A DNA stretch of 64,000 bases from Lobosporangium transversale. Its lineage: Eukaryota; Mortierellomycota; Mortierellomycetes; Mortierellales; Mortierellaceae. The position numbers were made by a program, and so were the translations under genes. The stretch is taken from NCBI RefSeq assembly GCF_002105155.1, contig NW_019028980.1:1178001-1242000 (forward strand), written 5' to 3'. The notes below the pieces were generated by a model. The model made no database searches. It was not told the DNA's origin and saw nothing but the letters and a program-made list of their open reading frames with translations. Shown here one piece after another: positions 10,611 to 20,515 of the stretch. Positions within the stretch are counted from its first letter, which is position 1. Every line of letters starts with the position of its first letter.

Positions 10611-11708
10611 TTAAAGAGGAACGAAAGCTGTGGCAGATGCAAGGCTGTTCGCTTCAGCTACAGAAATAGTTCCCATGATGCTTGCCTCCGAATTTGTGCC
10701 TGTTGTAGTTGTGGTTGCTGCTGGCGCTGTTATAGTGGCTAAAGATGGGACTGCAGGGATTGGAGGTGCAATATCATCATCAAAGAGGCCAATGTCTGCC
10801 ATATACTCTGAGGATGGAGCTGGACGTAACAGCACATATGAATCTGGAATACCATCTCCATCAGTATCTCTGGGTGATATAAAATGGTCTTCGATAATGA
10901 TCCCATCCTCATCCAGGACTGGGATCAGTTGTGCTAGTTTACGCTCCTCAGTCGATTTGAATCCTCCTCGCTCGTTCTTTTCTCGTGCAATATTTCGATG
11001 TCGCTGCTGCTGTTGTCCTTTTTGTTTCTTTGTAGGATTCGTTTCGACAGGTATCGACTTTTTTTTATCCTGTTCATTGCTACTACTGTCGTAATTGTCA
11101 TTGTTTATGTTGGGGTTATTACCACTGCTGCTATTACTACGGCTGCTATTCTTATCACCGCCGCTACTGCTGCTCTTGCTAGTTGCCCTGGGTGCTAATG
11201 TGGCAGGCTCAGTCTTTTTGACTGAAAATCCATTCACTACTGAGTATTTCTTTCTCATAGCAGAGAGTATTTGAATTATAGGGTTCTGTTGGCGGTGATG
11301 ACGGTGGCTTTGGTGGTGATGATGATGATGTGGGGCCTTGTTCTCTTCCTTTGGCTCATGCTTCCTTCGTGCCCGCAGATTGATGGTAGTGATAGTGTCC
11401 TTTTCCATATGCTGGTGCCGATATTTCGTTTTTTGTAGCCCTACAGAGCTATCATATGACTCACTGCCAACACGATCATTTTGGTGGTCGTACTGCAAAG
11501 GCTGTTGTTGCTGTCGATAATCGAGGTCCTCCTGAACATTGAGCCAGTCATGACTGGATCTTGGTCGGAGGACCGAAGCGCGCCTCTTAGTCCCTTCACT
11601 TACAGGTAGAGTCTCTCGAAACCAGAGAATTAATACAAGCTCTAAAAGTAGTAATGCAACGATGATCGATGCCTTGTTCCTAGGATTACTTAAGGATATC
11701 AGTGGCAT
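10611..11708 (-). CDS. Gene X: predicted type II membrane protein with Ca-loop-like motif
   Basis: 365-residue single-exon frame, not recognised as a family. Visible parts: a short N-terminus; one hydrophobic helix at about 14-30 (ASIIVALLLLELVLILWF); a His-rich stretch (127-138) in a long Ser/Asn/Gln/Lys-rich region; and a conserved-looking C-terminal segment, LDEDGIIIEDHFISPRDTDG. That segment contains DTDGDGIPD (281-289), matching the DxDxDGxxD calcium loop of thrombospondin type 3/dockerin-like repeats. The tail is Ala/Thr/Pro-rich. The topology suggests a Golgi- or surface-anchored protein. The 3' half recurs almost unchanged at 19821-20340, so this gene is part of the local duplication. 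Confidence 0.7.
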   Translation of the reverse strand: MPLISLSNPRNKASIIVALLLLELVLILWFRETLPVSEGTKRRASVLRPRSSHDWLNVQEDLDYRQQQQPLQYDHQNDRVGSESYDSSVGLQKTKYRHQHMEKDTITTINLRARRKHEPKEENKAPHHHHHHQSHRHHRQQNPIIQILSAMRKKYSVVNGFSVKKTEPATLAPRATSKSSSSGGDKNSSRSNSSSGNNPNINNDNYDSSSNEQDKKKSIPVETNPTKKQKGQQQQRHRNIAREKNERGGFKSTEERKLAQLIPVLDEDGIIIEDHFISPRDTDGDGIPDSYVLLRPAPSSEYMADIGLFDDDIAPPIPAVPSLATITAPAATTTTTGTNSEASIMGTISVAEANSLASATAFVPL

Positions 11709-12567
11709 AAGCTTATATCTTTTGTTTTTCTCTCTTGGTGTTTTAATAGATGTTGTTGTCGTCGTGTTTTAGAGAGAGAACCCAAGATTTCAAGTCCAGA
11801 GGTTATAACGCAAGATAGAGAAATAGGTAAGATTTATCGCCTCTGCAGACAAGACTTTATTGAAGTTATGGAGCGATGGTGACGATACTGTGAGGACCTT
11901 TTTTTCTCTTTTCTTTGAAGCCAAGAAGAAGACTCCAAGATACCAAAAGCATGACATCAAAGTTGTAAAGGAGGCTTGAAGTACTGGCTGCAGTTTGGGA
12001 TGGAATGCAGTAGAGATGCGAATATAATCAACTGAGAAGAAAGCATTTAGGCATAAGAGAGACTACCCAACTTTCATAGAAGGCTATCAAGGAACCATGA
12101 GGAAGACACACAGTCAGGATCCGATCACTCAGCCCAGGAAACAGTCATTCCAGTATACTGGACCCGTACTGATGACAGATAGGAAGGGGATCGATGACAC
12201 AGCAAGCCCCAAGGATGCTCTAACACTATGATCTGTTGCGTATAAAACAGAGGAAACTTCGATGGAATGAAGTATGCTCCATGATGCATTACTGGTGTAA
12301 GTCAGGTTAGTATGGATTATACCAATGTAAGCTTGTGTGGATACATCTCAATATCTATTGTACCGTTTCAACTGCAATTCTGCACTTTTTTTCTATTAAT
12401 ACAGCCGTAGCTCATTAACAAAAGCAAAGACAGATATGTTATTCTGCACATGTTCATCCGATAGATGAACATCAATGACAATCAGATCTATTTCAAGGGA
12501 GCTCTTGGCTTGTTTATTCAATTGATTTAATGCAATGCATGACTGAACTGAGGTTCCTTTAGTGCTA
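11709..12567. other. Intergenic, unique to the left module copy
   Basis: Upstream of gene X and downstream of nucleotidyltransferase A. No gene is recognised. The last 170 bases (from about 12395) match 20370-20515 downstream of copy B. The rest has no counterpart there, because the right copy is deleted from inside gene X to this point. Confidence 0.6.
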
Positions 12568-15500
12568 TCAGCTAATACCAGTACGGACAGATCGAGCAGA
12601 AGGTGTTTTGGTGCCTTTAAATGGTTCAAATGGTTCAAACATCTCTACAAATTGACCAAGACCCATACATTTGTAGGCATAGTCAAAGCACCTCCAGACT
12701 CTTGCCAAGCGATCGCCTCGACAAGCGCCTGCAACATTGCGCCTGGTCAAGAATGGGTCCGTCACGCACAAGAAAGGCTCAGTGCCAAAATGCTCTGGTG
12801 GATGTAAACGACCATTGAAGTCATTGATGCTGACTGTTGTAGTGACCCTATTATGGTTATCTGCAACCAAATATGTGCCAAAAGAGGAGATACCAGGTAC
12901 AGGTACAGCTCCAGAAGGCTTGCCGTCATTGGCGTCAAGATCTTGAAAATACGCTGACTCTGATGGACTGAGCCATGCTTTTCGTTTGAGATCATACACA
13001 GACTTGGTACTAGAGGATCCTATAATGAATGGTGTATGGCCCTGAGACTTATGGCGACCTAATGAGCGTCGTTCTTGGAATTTCCCATCGGCAGCCGAGA
13101 CCTCCATGGTCCGGTAATCGAACTTGCGCGTAAAGTATTCAAAGAACTCAAAAAGTAACTGAGAGACTGTTTTCTTGTTGTGCAGTCCGTATGATTCATA
13201 CACATATTCTCGGGTATCGAACGAGCAATCAAAAGTCTGACTGTCCTCAACGACATGGACTGGTGGACAAACCCCATTGGCGGTGTTTGCAGCTTGATAT
13301 TTCCCAAACGTTGGAAGAGCCTTGCGACGTCGGCCCTTTTGGTCGTATTTGCGCGGCTGACATGACTTGCTCTGTAAACGTGGCAAGATGGCATCATTTT
13401 GCTCTTGGAAAAAGACAATGGCCATCAGAATATAAGCATAAGAAGGGAGATAGCCCGAGGCACCATCCAAGATACCATGACATCGAGCAAAGTGTTTGAG
13501 TATATACAAAAACTTGCCAAGTCTTGGATCAATGGAAATATAGGCCCGGATCAGTTGGGAGTTGTGGACTCCAAGTGGTCTTTGAATATTCATGTCACAA
13601 CAGATGTTTGTCAAAGGATCCCTAAATTTCAAGATTGGCACTTTGGCATCTGTAATTGCCTTGACATCTTCCATCCCTTGCCGGTAGAGGAAATTAACAA
13701 AGAAGAGGACATTGGCATGTGGAGCGCCTGGATAGTAGTTGTTCGAGTAGATACAGATGTCAATATCACTAGAGTTGCTTACAAGGCCAGTTGTGCAGGA
13801 TCTATGGAGAGATGATTACAAAGATGAGAATGAAGGCTTGTACGATTGGCCAACACTTGAGCACCATAATTTCTTGATCGCCTATCAAGTCGTTATAATC
13901 TGTAATGAATTATTTACCCGAATGGTCGTAGGTCAAGTTCTAGGTGCGGATATTCACTTTTAAACATCGTCTGTAATCGCAGAAGTAGACTTATTCGTTT
14001 TTCCAGGTTCTCTTTACCAGGTAAAAGATCCTTCAAGTAAGCGCCATCAAAAAAGAAAGTAAAAAAAAATATTAGCAGTGGCGCAACCGGAGTTCCTTGA
14101 TAGTCTTCTTTCAGTTACATGGACACTTACAGAGTGTAACGCATCAACTCTGGCATCCATTTCCTTCTCCAGACGGGAGGGAAATATCCATAGTGGAAGC
14201 GTCAGGTTGATGCCTTGCCAATCAAAAAAGAGTGTATCTTTGGGGATGGTCAATCGGACAGGCTCTTTCCGACTCATAGCGAGCGCAACTGGATCTTGTT
14301 CAGCTTGTTGTCTCAATCTCTCCTTTTCCTTTTCCTTCTCAGCCTCAAGTCGTTCCCTGGTAGCATTCTCTTCTTTCAGTCGCCTACCCTCCGCTGAATC
14401 TAATGCATGGAGACTTGCTCTCTTTTGTACAATCAGGTTCGCTATCCGCTCTTCTTCTTCTTTGATCAGCTTGTACTCCTGGCGAACTTTATCTTTCATA
14501 AGCTGTGCTGTAGCCACGGCTTTCATGGCTTCAACAACGGATGGTGCGCTGGTTGGATCGAAGGGTTTCTCTGGCTCCTTAGCTGTATTCCGGACATATG
14601 TGAATCGCGAATGCTGTCCTTCCTTCTTCTTAATCTGTTCATCTCGCACCCTCGTAATTTCTCTAATATACTGATCCTTTGCTGTATTAATCGCCTGAAG
14701 CTCGGTCTCTTTTGCAGTATTATATGCAATATCCATTTTGTTTTTCCTGATTTTTGCATTGCTTTCCAGAGAAATGATCGAGTTGTATTGCTCCTGCAAG
14801 TCTGTAAGGTGGTTTTCGTGAATCATCTTGTCCAAGAGGTACTTCTTTCTTCCGTCACTCTCCTGCGAGCCAACAATTAATTGCGCTTTCACTTTTTGCT
14901 GCACTTGATTGCCCTCCTTCTCTCTGGCGGCACGCTCGGCCTCTTTATTCTCTTTATAAAGTCCTTCCACCATTTCCTTTTCCTTAGCGAGTTTTTCTTT
15001 TTCCGCCTCCTTTCTGGCAATCTTTTCAGCTTCTAATTTCTCCTTGGCGATCCTCTCAGCTTCCGCTTTCTGCCTGGCGATCCGCTCAGCTTCTGCTTTC
15101 TCCTTGGCAATCCTCTCCGCTTCTACTTTCTCTCTAGCAATCTTCTCAGCTTTAGCTTTGTCCCTGGCGATCTGCTCTGCTTCAGCTTTCTCCTTGGCGA
15201 TCCGTCCTGCTTCTGCTTTCTCCTTGGCAATCCGCTCAGTCTCTGCTCTCTCTTTGGCAGCCCTCTTAGCCTCCTCCTTGGCAATCCTCTCGGCCTCTGC
15301 TTTCTCCCTGGCGATCCTTTCAGCCTCGACGATCTGCTCGCGCTTTTTCCTTTTTTCTCTTTCCTTCTCCTGCAGTAGCCTCTCCGCTCGCACTTTTTCC
15401 TCCTCTTGCTGTTGCTTCCATCTTGTGGATTCCTTTTCATCTTCACTGTTATATTCCTTCAAGTCCGGAACTTCAGAACAGTCTAAAAAATCAGGGTTTG

Positions 15501-18083
15501 CACTCTGGTAGTTGACGACGATATCGCAAAGCTTTAGGACACTAAAAACCTTTCCATCACGTAATCTGTCCATGCGGTTAGTGTTGTTGTCGTCTTCATA
15601 GTATACCAAGTCTGGAATATTATCGCCATCGTCTTTGTTCGGGACGCTCCCCTCATCTGCAGAGTAGAGTGAATCATCACTTTCACTGCTGTCATTATGA
15701 CTATTATAGCCTTTATAGCCATCGTCATAAAATCCAAATGCAGCCGCTACATAAGGATCTAGGGTACCATTAGAAGCGTACATGGTCTTTGTGATCCCGC
15801 GTGTGATCTGGTGACCTTCTTGGATAAGGAGAACCCGTTTCTCTTCGATGGAGGTTCCATCCATGGTCCTAAGTAACTTTGAGGCCTCTCCCGCATTCAC
15901 ACTTCGGTAGTCTACAACAAGGGTTTCCAAGGCCCGACATAATGCGGGCTTAAGAGGCTTAGAGCTATCCCAATATATTCCAATTAGGTCTCGGACTTCT
16001 CTGCGACACGACAGCAATGTCAAATCCTTCCTCATATCAACTTGCCAAGGCTCTAATCCGGCATTTTTGATATACACAAGGCGTATATATTCGTCCAAGA
16101 AAAAGTCGAGTTCATGGTACTTATCAATTACATCCTGAATGCGAGTCTCATCACGAAGTGGCTTTTGCCTTGACTTTGTCTTTTTCTTGCTTATTGGCTG
16201 CGATGAGCCCTTGATCTGGCTACTATTCTTTTCACTGTTAGTGCTGTTGTTACTGCTAGTGCTGACAGCTCCGTTGCTGGTCAATTGCCCTGTGATCATA
16301 ATTGTTCGTCCATTATCTTTAGCAGCTCTCTGCCTCGCATACTCAATTGCTTCTCGGATTGCAGCTTGGTTCGTATTGAAATCTTGGGAAAAACGACAGG
16401 CCATCACCAACCTAACTTTTAACAATGCTGCTTCCTCTTCTCGTTTCCTAGCTTCCGAAATACATCGCTGTCGAGCCTGTTCTAGCTTTTGGGGCCGCTC
16501 GGCTTCCTGTGCATTGAAAGTATCTATAGCAATTGACAACAACTGGTTACGAAGGGGATTGCATTCATGTACCCCTATTATATCTTTGCTCTGGGTGAGT
16601 TCAGATTGCATCTCTTGCTTTATACGGATATGTGTTTCTTATAAGCATATGGCCATGCACCGATACCTTTTTCCTGTGCTGGCTTGGATGATGACACTGG
16701 TAATGGTGAAGAAGGTAAAGTGGAAGCAGGTTGCATTGCGGATGGAGTGTTTAAAGTGATTGATGCTGTTTCTGCTGATTTTGCCGTCTCTGCTGGCATT
16801 GATGCTAATGTTGATGCTGATGTTGATGCTGATACTAATGATGGTGCTGATGATGATGCTGATGTTGACGCTGATGTCGTTGGAGTGGCCTCAACTAACC
16901 CAGAGTGAGGAAGAGGGGCGTTTTTCTTAGCAATAGCTGCCACTGCTGCCGCCGCCTCCTTCTTGGCCCTTTTCTTTGCATTTTTGGACAGAGGTTTGGT
17001 CAACCCTGCTTCATCTTTCTCTTCTTTCCTTCCTCCCTTTCCATCTTCTTCTTCCTTATCTTTGGATATACTGCCTGCTATTGAGGTTGCTCCCGAGCTT
17101 AAGCTTGGTGATGATGTGGTTGAAGCAACATGATTAGATGTGATACATTTTACAGTATTCGGAGCTGCAGTTGATGATTTAGATTTCTCATCCAGTTTCC
17201 ACTTCTTGATCAAATCTGCATTATACTTGCTCGTGTACTTCTCAACTCCCACCATGCCATTGCTTATAAACACAGAACCACCACCTGATCCTTGATGGTA
17301 CCATATAAACTTGCGACAGCCATCAACAATAACCGAGAATCGATCCTGGAACTCTGGTCTGATCTTTGCATATTGTTGTTGGAAGTGCTTATGATCCTCT
17401 GGGGTCAGTTCAGGCAATGTGCAAGTAACATTGTTGACTTTGATCTCTTTAGTGAACAGTCGGTTCACTCGCCACTCGTCCTTCAAATAACGATAGACAT
17501 TTTCAGGCGATAAAGCATACGGAGCGGTGGCAACAAACATTTGACAGAACTCTGGAATATTTTTAGGGTGCCCTTGAGGGTCTAGTTGGAGCCCTTCGCT
17601 TCTAGACTTCCATGCTTCTGGTTCGGACCCGACATTATACTCCACCATGAATGAAGCCGCTAGCGAGGTTGATTGGAATAGAAGTTGAAGAGATACTACA
17701 GCTGAAGCGCCTGAACTCGTTCCCAGTCTAGCTGCAAGTTCATAGAGGAATATTTCGAATAGAAACTCTGAGAAATGCTCATCGTTTCTGGCGGCCTGCA
17801 CTAGTGATATAAAACTGTCCTCTAGCTCTTGCGCCTCTCGCATCTTCTGCTCCTCTAGTTTCCTTCGCTTCTCCCGCTCCTCCCGCTCCTCCCGCTCCTC
17901 TCGCTTCTCTCGTATCTCCTGCACTTCCTGCTTTCCCTGTTCCTTCTGCTCCTTCTGCTCCTTCTGCTCCTTGTGCTCCTTCTGCTTCTCCTGCTCCTCT
18001 CGTTTCTCCCTCTCTTCACGTTCTCGTTTCTGCTCCTCTCGTGCCTTGTTGCTAAGGTGGAGTGCTCGATACCATGGCTCCAT
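12568..18083 (-). CDS. Giant Cid1/TUTase-like nucleotidyltransferase, copy A
   Basis: Four exons: 16667-18083, 14131-16613, 13918-14030 and 12568-13801 (1,748 residues), consistent phases. The N-terminus has a Glu/Lys/Arg/Gln coiled-coil segment, then an unrecognised domain (from EHFSEFLFEIFLYELAARLG to about KKWKLDEK) and an Ala/Ser/Thr-rich stretch. After a 53-nt intron comes another conserved block (MQSELTQSKDIIGVHE and RIQDVIDKYHELDFFLD), an acidic region, and a long 10-residue-period charged helix (EAERIAKEKA type). The C-terminal 420 residues are a nucleotidyltransferase: FGSCTTGLVSNSSDIDI with Asp1350/Asp1352, AKVPILKF, the third Asp1407 in ICCDMNI, a GYLPSYAYILM helix, and a PAP-associated region ending with DPFLTRRNVAG. 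By family it should add U or A to RNA 3' ends; specificity cannot be read. Confidence 0.88.
14131..16613 (-). other. Exon 2 of nucleotidyltransferase A: charged single-helix region
   Basis: Encodes 827 residues. Within it, roughly bases 15000-15345 specify a run of 10-residue units rich in Glu, Lys, Ala and Arg (pattern KAEAERIAKE), expected to form a long single alpha helix or coiled coil. An acidic Asp/Glu/Ser/Tyr segment (about 15590-15740) precedes it. The exon ends with IFPSRLEKEMDARVDALHS just before a GTAAGT donor. Confidence 0.75.
15000..15345. repeat. 30-bp repeats encoding the charged helix, copy A
   Basis: Degenerate 30-bp units (plus strand ttctccttggcgatcctctc and so on) encode 10-residue EAERIAKEKA-like repeats, about 11 units. 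Confidence 0.85.
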
Positions 18084-18517
18084 GATAGATGAACTAACCA
18101 ATGAAAAAAAGGTGTATTACTCTCCACTCTTCCCTCCTACACCCCTTGAGCTGTCTTCTTTTTACTTTTTTGTATTTTCTTTTTTACAGATTACCAATTT
18201 AAATATAATTTTTTAAAAAAAAAATAAAGTCAGTTGTTAAATCTATGAATACGCTGATGTACTGTTTTCTAATGTATTCTCACCCTCGCAAATGAAAAAA
18301 GTCCGATGATTTAATGTCCAGTTTGAAATGCCATGCAATCAAGTCAACGCGAATCAAGCTACTGTGTAAGAAAGAGAATGAGAGGAATCAGTCTGCCCTA
18401 CACAGCACTGAAATAAATAGAGCTGCTTTTACTTCGCCTTTATTGTTTACATGGCTCAAACATTGCCCCCTGTGGGCAGAAATCTTATTGGCTGAGGTAA
18501 ATAATATGCATCCTTTT
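18084..18517. other. Nucleotidyltransferase A upstream region
   Basis: No gene is seen. Positions 18084-18335 differ from the matching region of copy B; from about 18340 onward the 3' flank of the SNF2 relic matches 26276-26455. Confidence 0.55.
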
Positions 18518-19768
18518 TTATTCTCCCCTTTTTGGTCCATAGTGGCGCTCCAAAACACTTCTAAAAGTAGCACCAACCAGTGGGCCGGATGAAGATGTGG
18601 TAAGAGAGCTTGTCGAAGGAGGCTGAGGCGTCGATGGTGGGGGTCGTATCTGTGAGAGCGCTTCATATTCTGCAGGGGTCATGCGTCTTGACACACTGCC
18701 ACTGTTGTGATCACTTGTAACATTCGGACTATTTGTGTCCTTGTTGGTCATCGGACTTGACCCGTTAGACATTTGGGAGGGATTGGGACTGGGCATATAC
18801 GTATTAGAGGTGCTAGAAGTATATAAACCTTCATGGTTGGCGGCGTTGGGGCCAGTGGGATCCAAGGCTCTAAAAGGGGTCCATGGATTTGCTTCAAGGG
18901 GTGTAGTTGCTGCTATAGGTGATGCTGTTTTGGGCATATGGATCGACCTGATTGGTGAAGCAGCACCAATTGTCCCTGCCCGTGGAGACCCTGCTGCTTT
19001 TGCAGCTGATGTAGACCCCAAAGTCGCCTGTCGAATCCGTGCAGCTTCAAATGCCTCCGACTGCATCTTGGCCATCTCTTCTTGTGGCTGTGACAGTGAC
19101 TGACTTATGGATGTCATTGCAGGCTGCTGCTGCTGTGCGCTTGTCTGCGGGGCTGATACGTCGCTTCTCTTCTTCAATCATAGTGGCAAGTCTACAGAGG
19201 TAAAACCTCGTTCGCCTTGGCTCAGATCTCCCCATAATAAGGACGTTTTCTTGCTTTTATTTTTAAATACAACATCCCAAGTAGACGGGCGGACTAAATT
19301 ATTAGCAGGGATTTGAGCATCCCAGAATCAGGTAGAAGTCAGTAGTCAATTCGCCATTACAGAAAGAGACATGTTCAATATTACTTTATCAGAAACAGCT
19401 TTTGTCAGTTAAACAAAAGAAACAAAATGTACCTTCGACAGTGCCGCCATTATTGGTGAAGACTAGAACTGGAACATCTTTCTGCCTCCGTCTCACTGGT
19501 GCATATACAATGTGGTCAAGGGTTTCTAGAACTGGAGGGCTTCGTAAGATGCGTTTCATGTTCCGCTGAACGAGTAGCCGGTAGCCTTCGGGGATTGGGT
19601 TTTGTGGCGAGTAGGATGGGCGGACAGCCCAATTGTCTCGCTTTCAAGTGCTCCATCATTTTTGAAAAAGATATCGGATATACTCGCTCCTGTACGAGAG
19701 AAGTATGAAACCTTCTTTATGGTTTGTTTGGTTTGTTTACTAACAGTATTGCTGCTGCTATGTGCCGG
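18518..19768 (-). pseudogene. SNF2 ATPase relic (deleted copy)
   Basis: The left copy of the SNF2 gene is reduced to parts of its last exon and exons 3-4. Bases 18518-19182 match the C-terminal exon at 26456-27446 and keep an identical Ser/Pro/Thr-rich tail. About 280 bp are missing near 19083, between short cttg repeats, and about 30 bp are missing near 19155. At about 19182 the match jumps from 27446 to 33327, removing about 5.9 kb that holds the entire ATPase core. A 7-bp deletion near 19637 shifts the frame in the exon 3 match. The match ends near 19767. No helicase motif remains, so no remodelling activity is possible. Confidence 0.9.
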
Positions 19769-19820
19769 CTTATTAACTTCTGCAAGCTTGACGAAAGACA
19801 TAGGGACTAGCAGTGGGGCC

Positions 19821-20340
19821 TTAAAGAGGAACGAAAGCTGTGGCAGGTGCAAGGCTGTTCGCTTCAGCTACAGAAATAGTTCCCATGATGCTTGCCTCCG
19901 AATTTGTGCCTGTTGTAGTTGTGGTTGCTGCTGGCGCTGTTATAGTGGCTAAAGATGGGACTGCAGGGATTGGAGGTGCAATATCATCATCAAAGAGGCC
20001 AATGTCTGCCATATACTCTGAGGATGGAGCTGGACGTAACAGCACATATGAATCTGGAATACCATCTCCATCAGTATCTCTGGGTGATATAAAATGGTCT
20101 TCGATAATGATCCCATCCTCATCCAGGACTGGGATCAGTTGTGCTAGTTTACGCTCCTCAGTCGATTTGAATCCTCCTCGCTCGTTCTTTTCTCGTGCAA
20201 TATTTCGATGTCGCTGCTGCTGTTGTCCTTTTTGTTTCTTTGTAGGATTCGTTTCGACAGGTATCGACTTTTTTTTATCCTGTTCATTGCTACTACTGTC
20301 GTTATTGTCATTGTTTATGTTGGGGCTGATACCACCGTTA
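19821..20340 (-). pseudogene. Truncated second copy of gene X (3' part)
   Basis: Matches bases 10611-11110 almost base for base, including the DTDGDGIPD segment and the Ala/Thr-rich tail with the same stop. The frame stays open but loses similarity near 20340, so the first half with the membrane helix and the start codon are absent. The sequence beyond is the 3' flank of nucleotidyltransferase B. Best read as a gene fragment left by a deletion of about 1.3 kb. Confidence 0.85.
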
Positions 20341-20515
20341 CTACTACGACTCTATTAACAAAAACAGACATTAAGACATATATTATTCTGCACTTGTTCA
20401 TCCGATAGATGAACATCAATGACAATCAATCAGATCTATTTCAAGGGAGCTCTTGGCTTGTTTATTCAATTGATTTAATGCAATGCATGACTGAACTGAG
20501 GTTCCTTTAATGCTA

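Larger units (their letters stand above)
10569..19768. repeat. Left copy of the duplicated module (gene X - nucleotidyltransferase A - SNF2 relic)
   Basis: Gene X 3' end, the nucleotidyltransferase gene and the SNF2 3' end occur in the same order and orientation again at 19775-34000. Matching points: gene X stop 10611 vs 19821, nucleotidyltransferase stop 12568 vs 20516, its start 18083 vs 25963, and SNF2 stop 18518 vs 26456. Offsets vary (about 9.2, 7.9, 7.9 and 7.9 kb) because each copy has suffered deletions. Confidence 0.9.

Noticed and set aside
14131-16613. Bacterial TolA-like protein from transfer
   Set aside because: The resemblance is only compositional (Ala/Glu/Lys helix); the gene has fungal introns and flanking domains.
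12568-18083. Three separate genes (N-terminal protein, charged-helix protein, nucleotidyltransferase)
   Set aside because: Short introns with correct phases join them in both copies, and the catalytic GS/DxD motif only appears when exon 4 is spliced to exon 3.
18518-19177. Independent 219-residue protein gene
   Set aside because: It is the tail of the SNF2 gene without its motor, joined to unrelated SNF2 parts by deletions.
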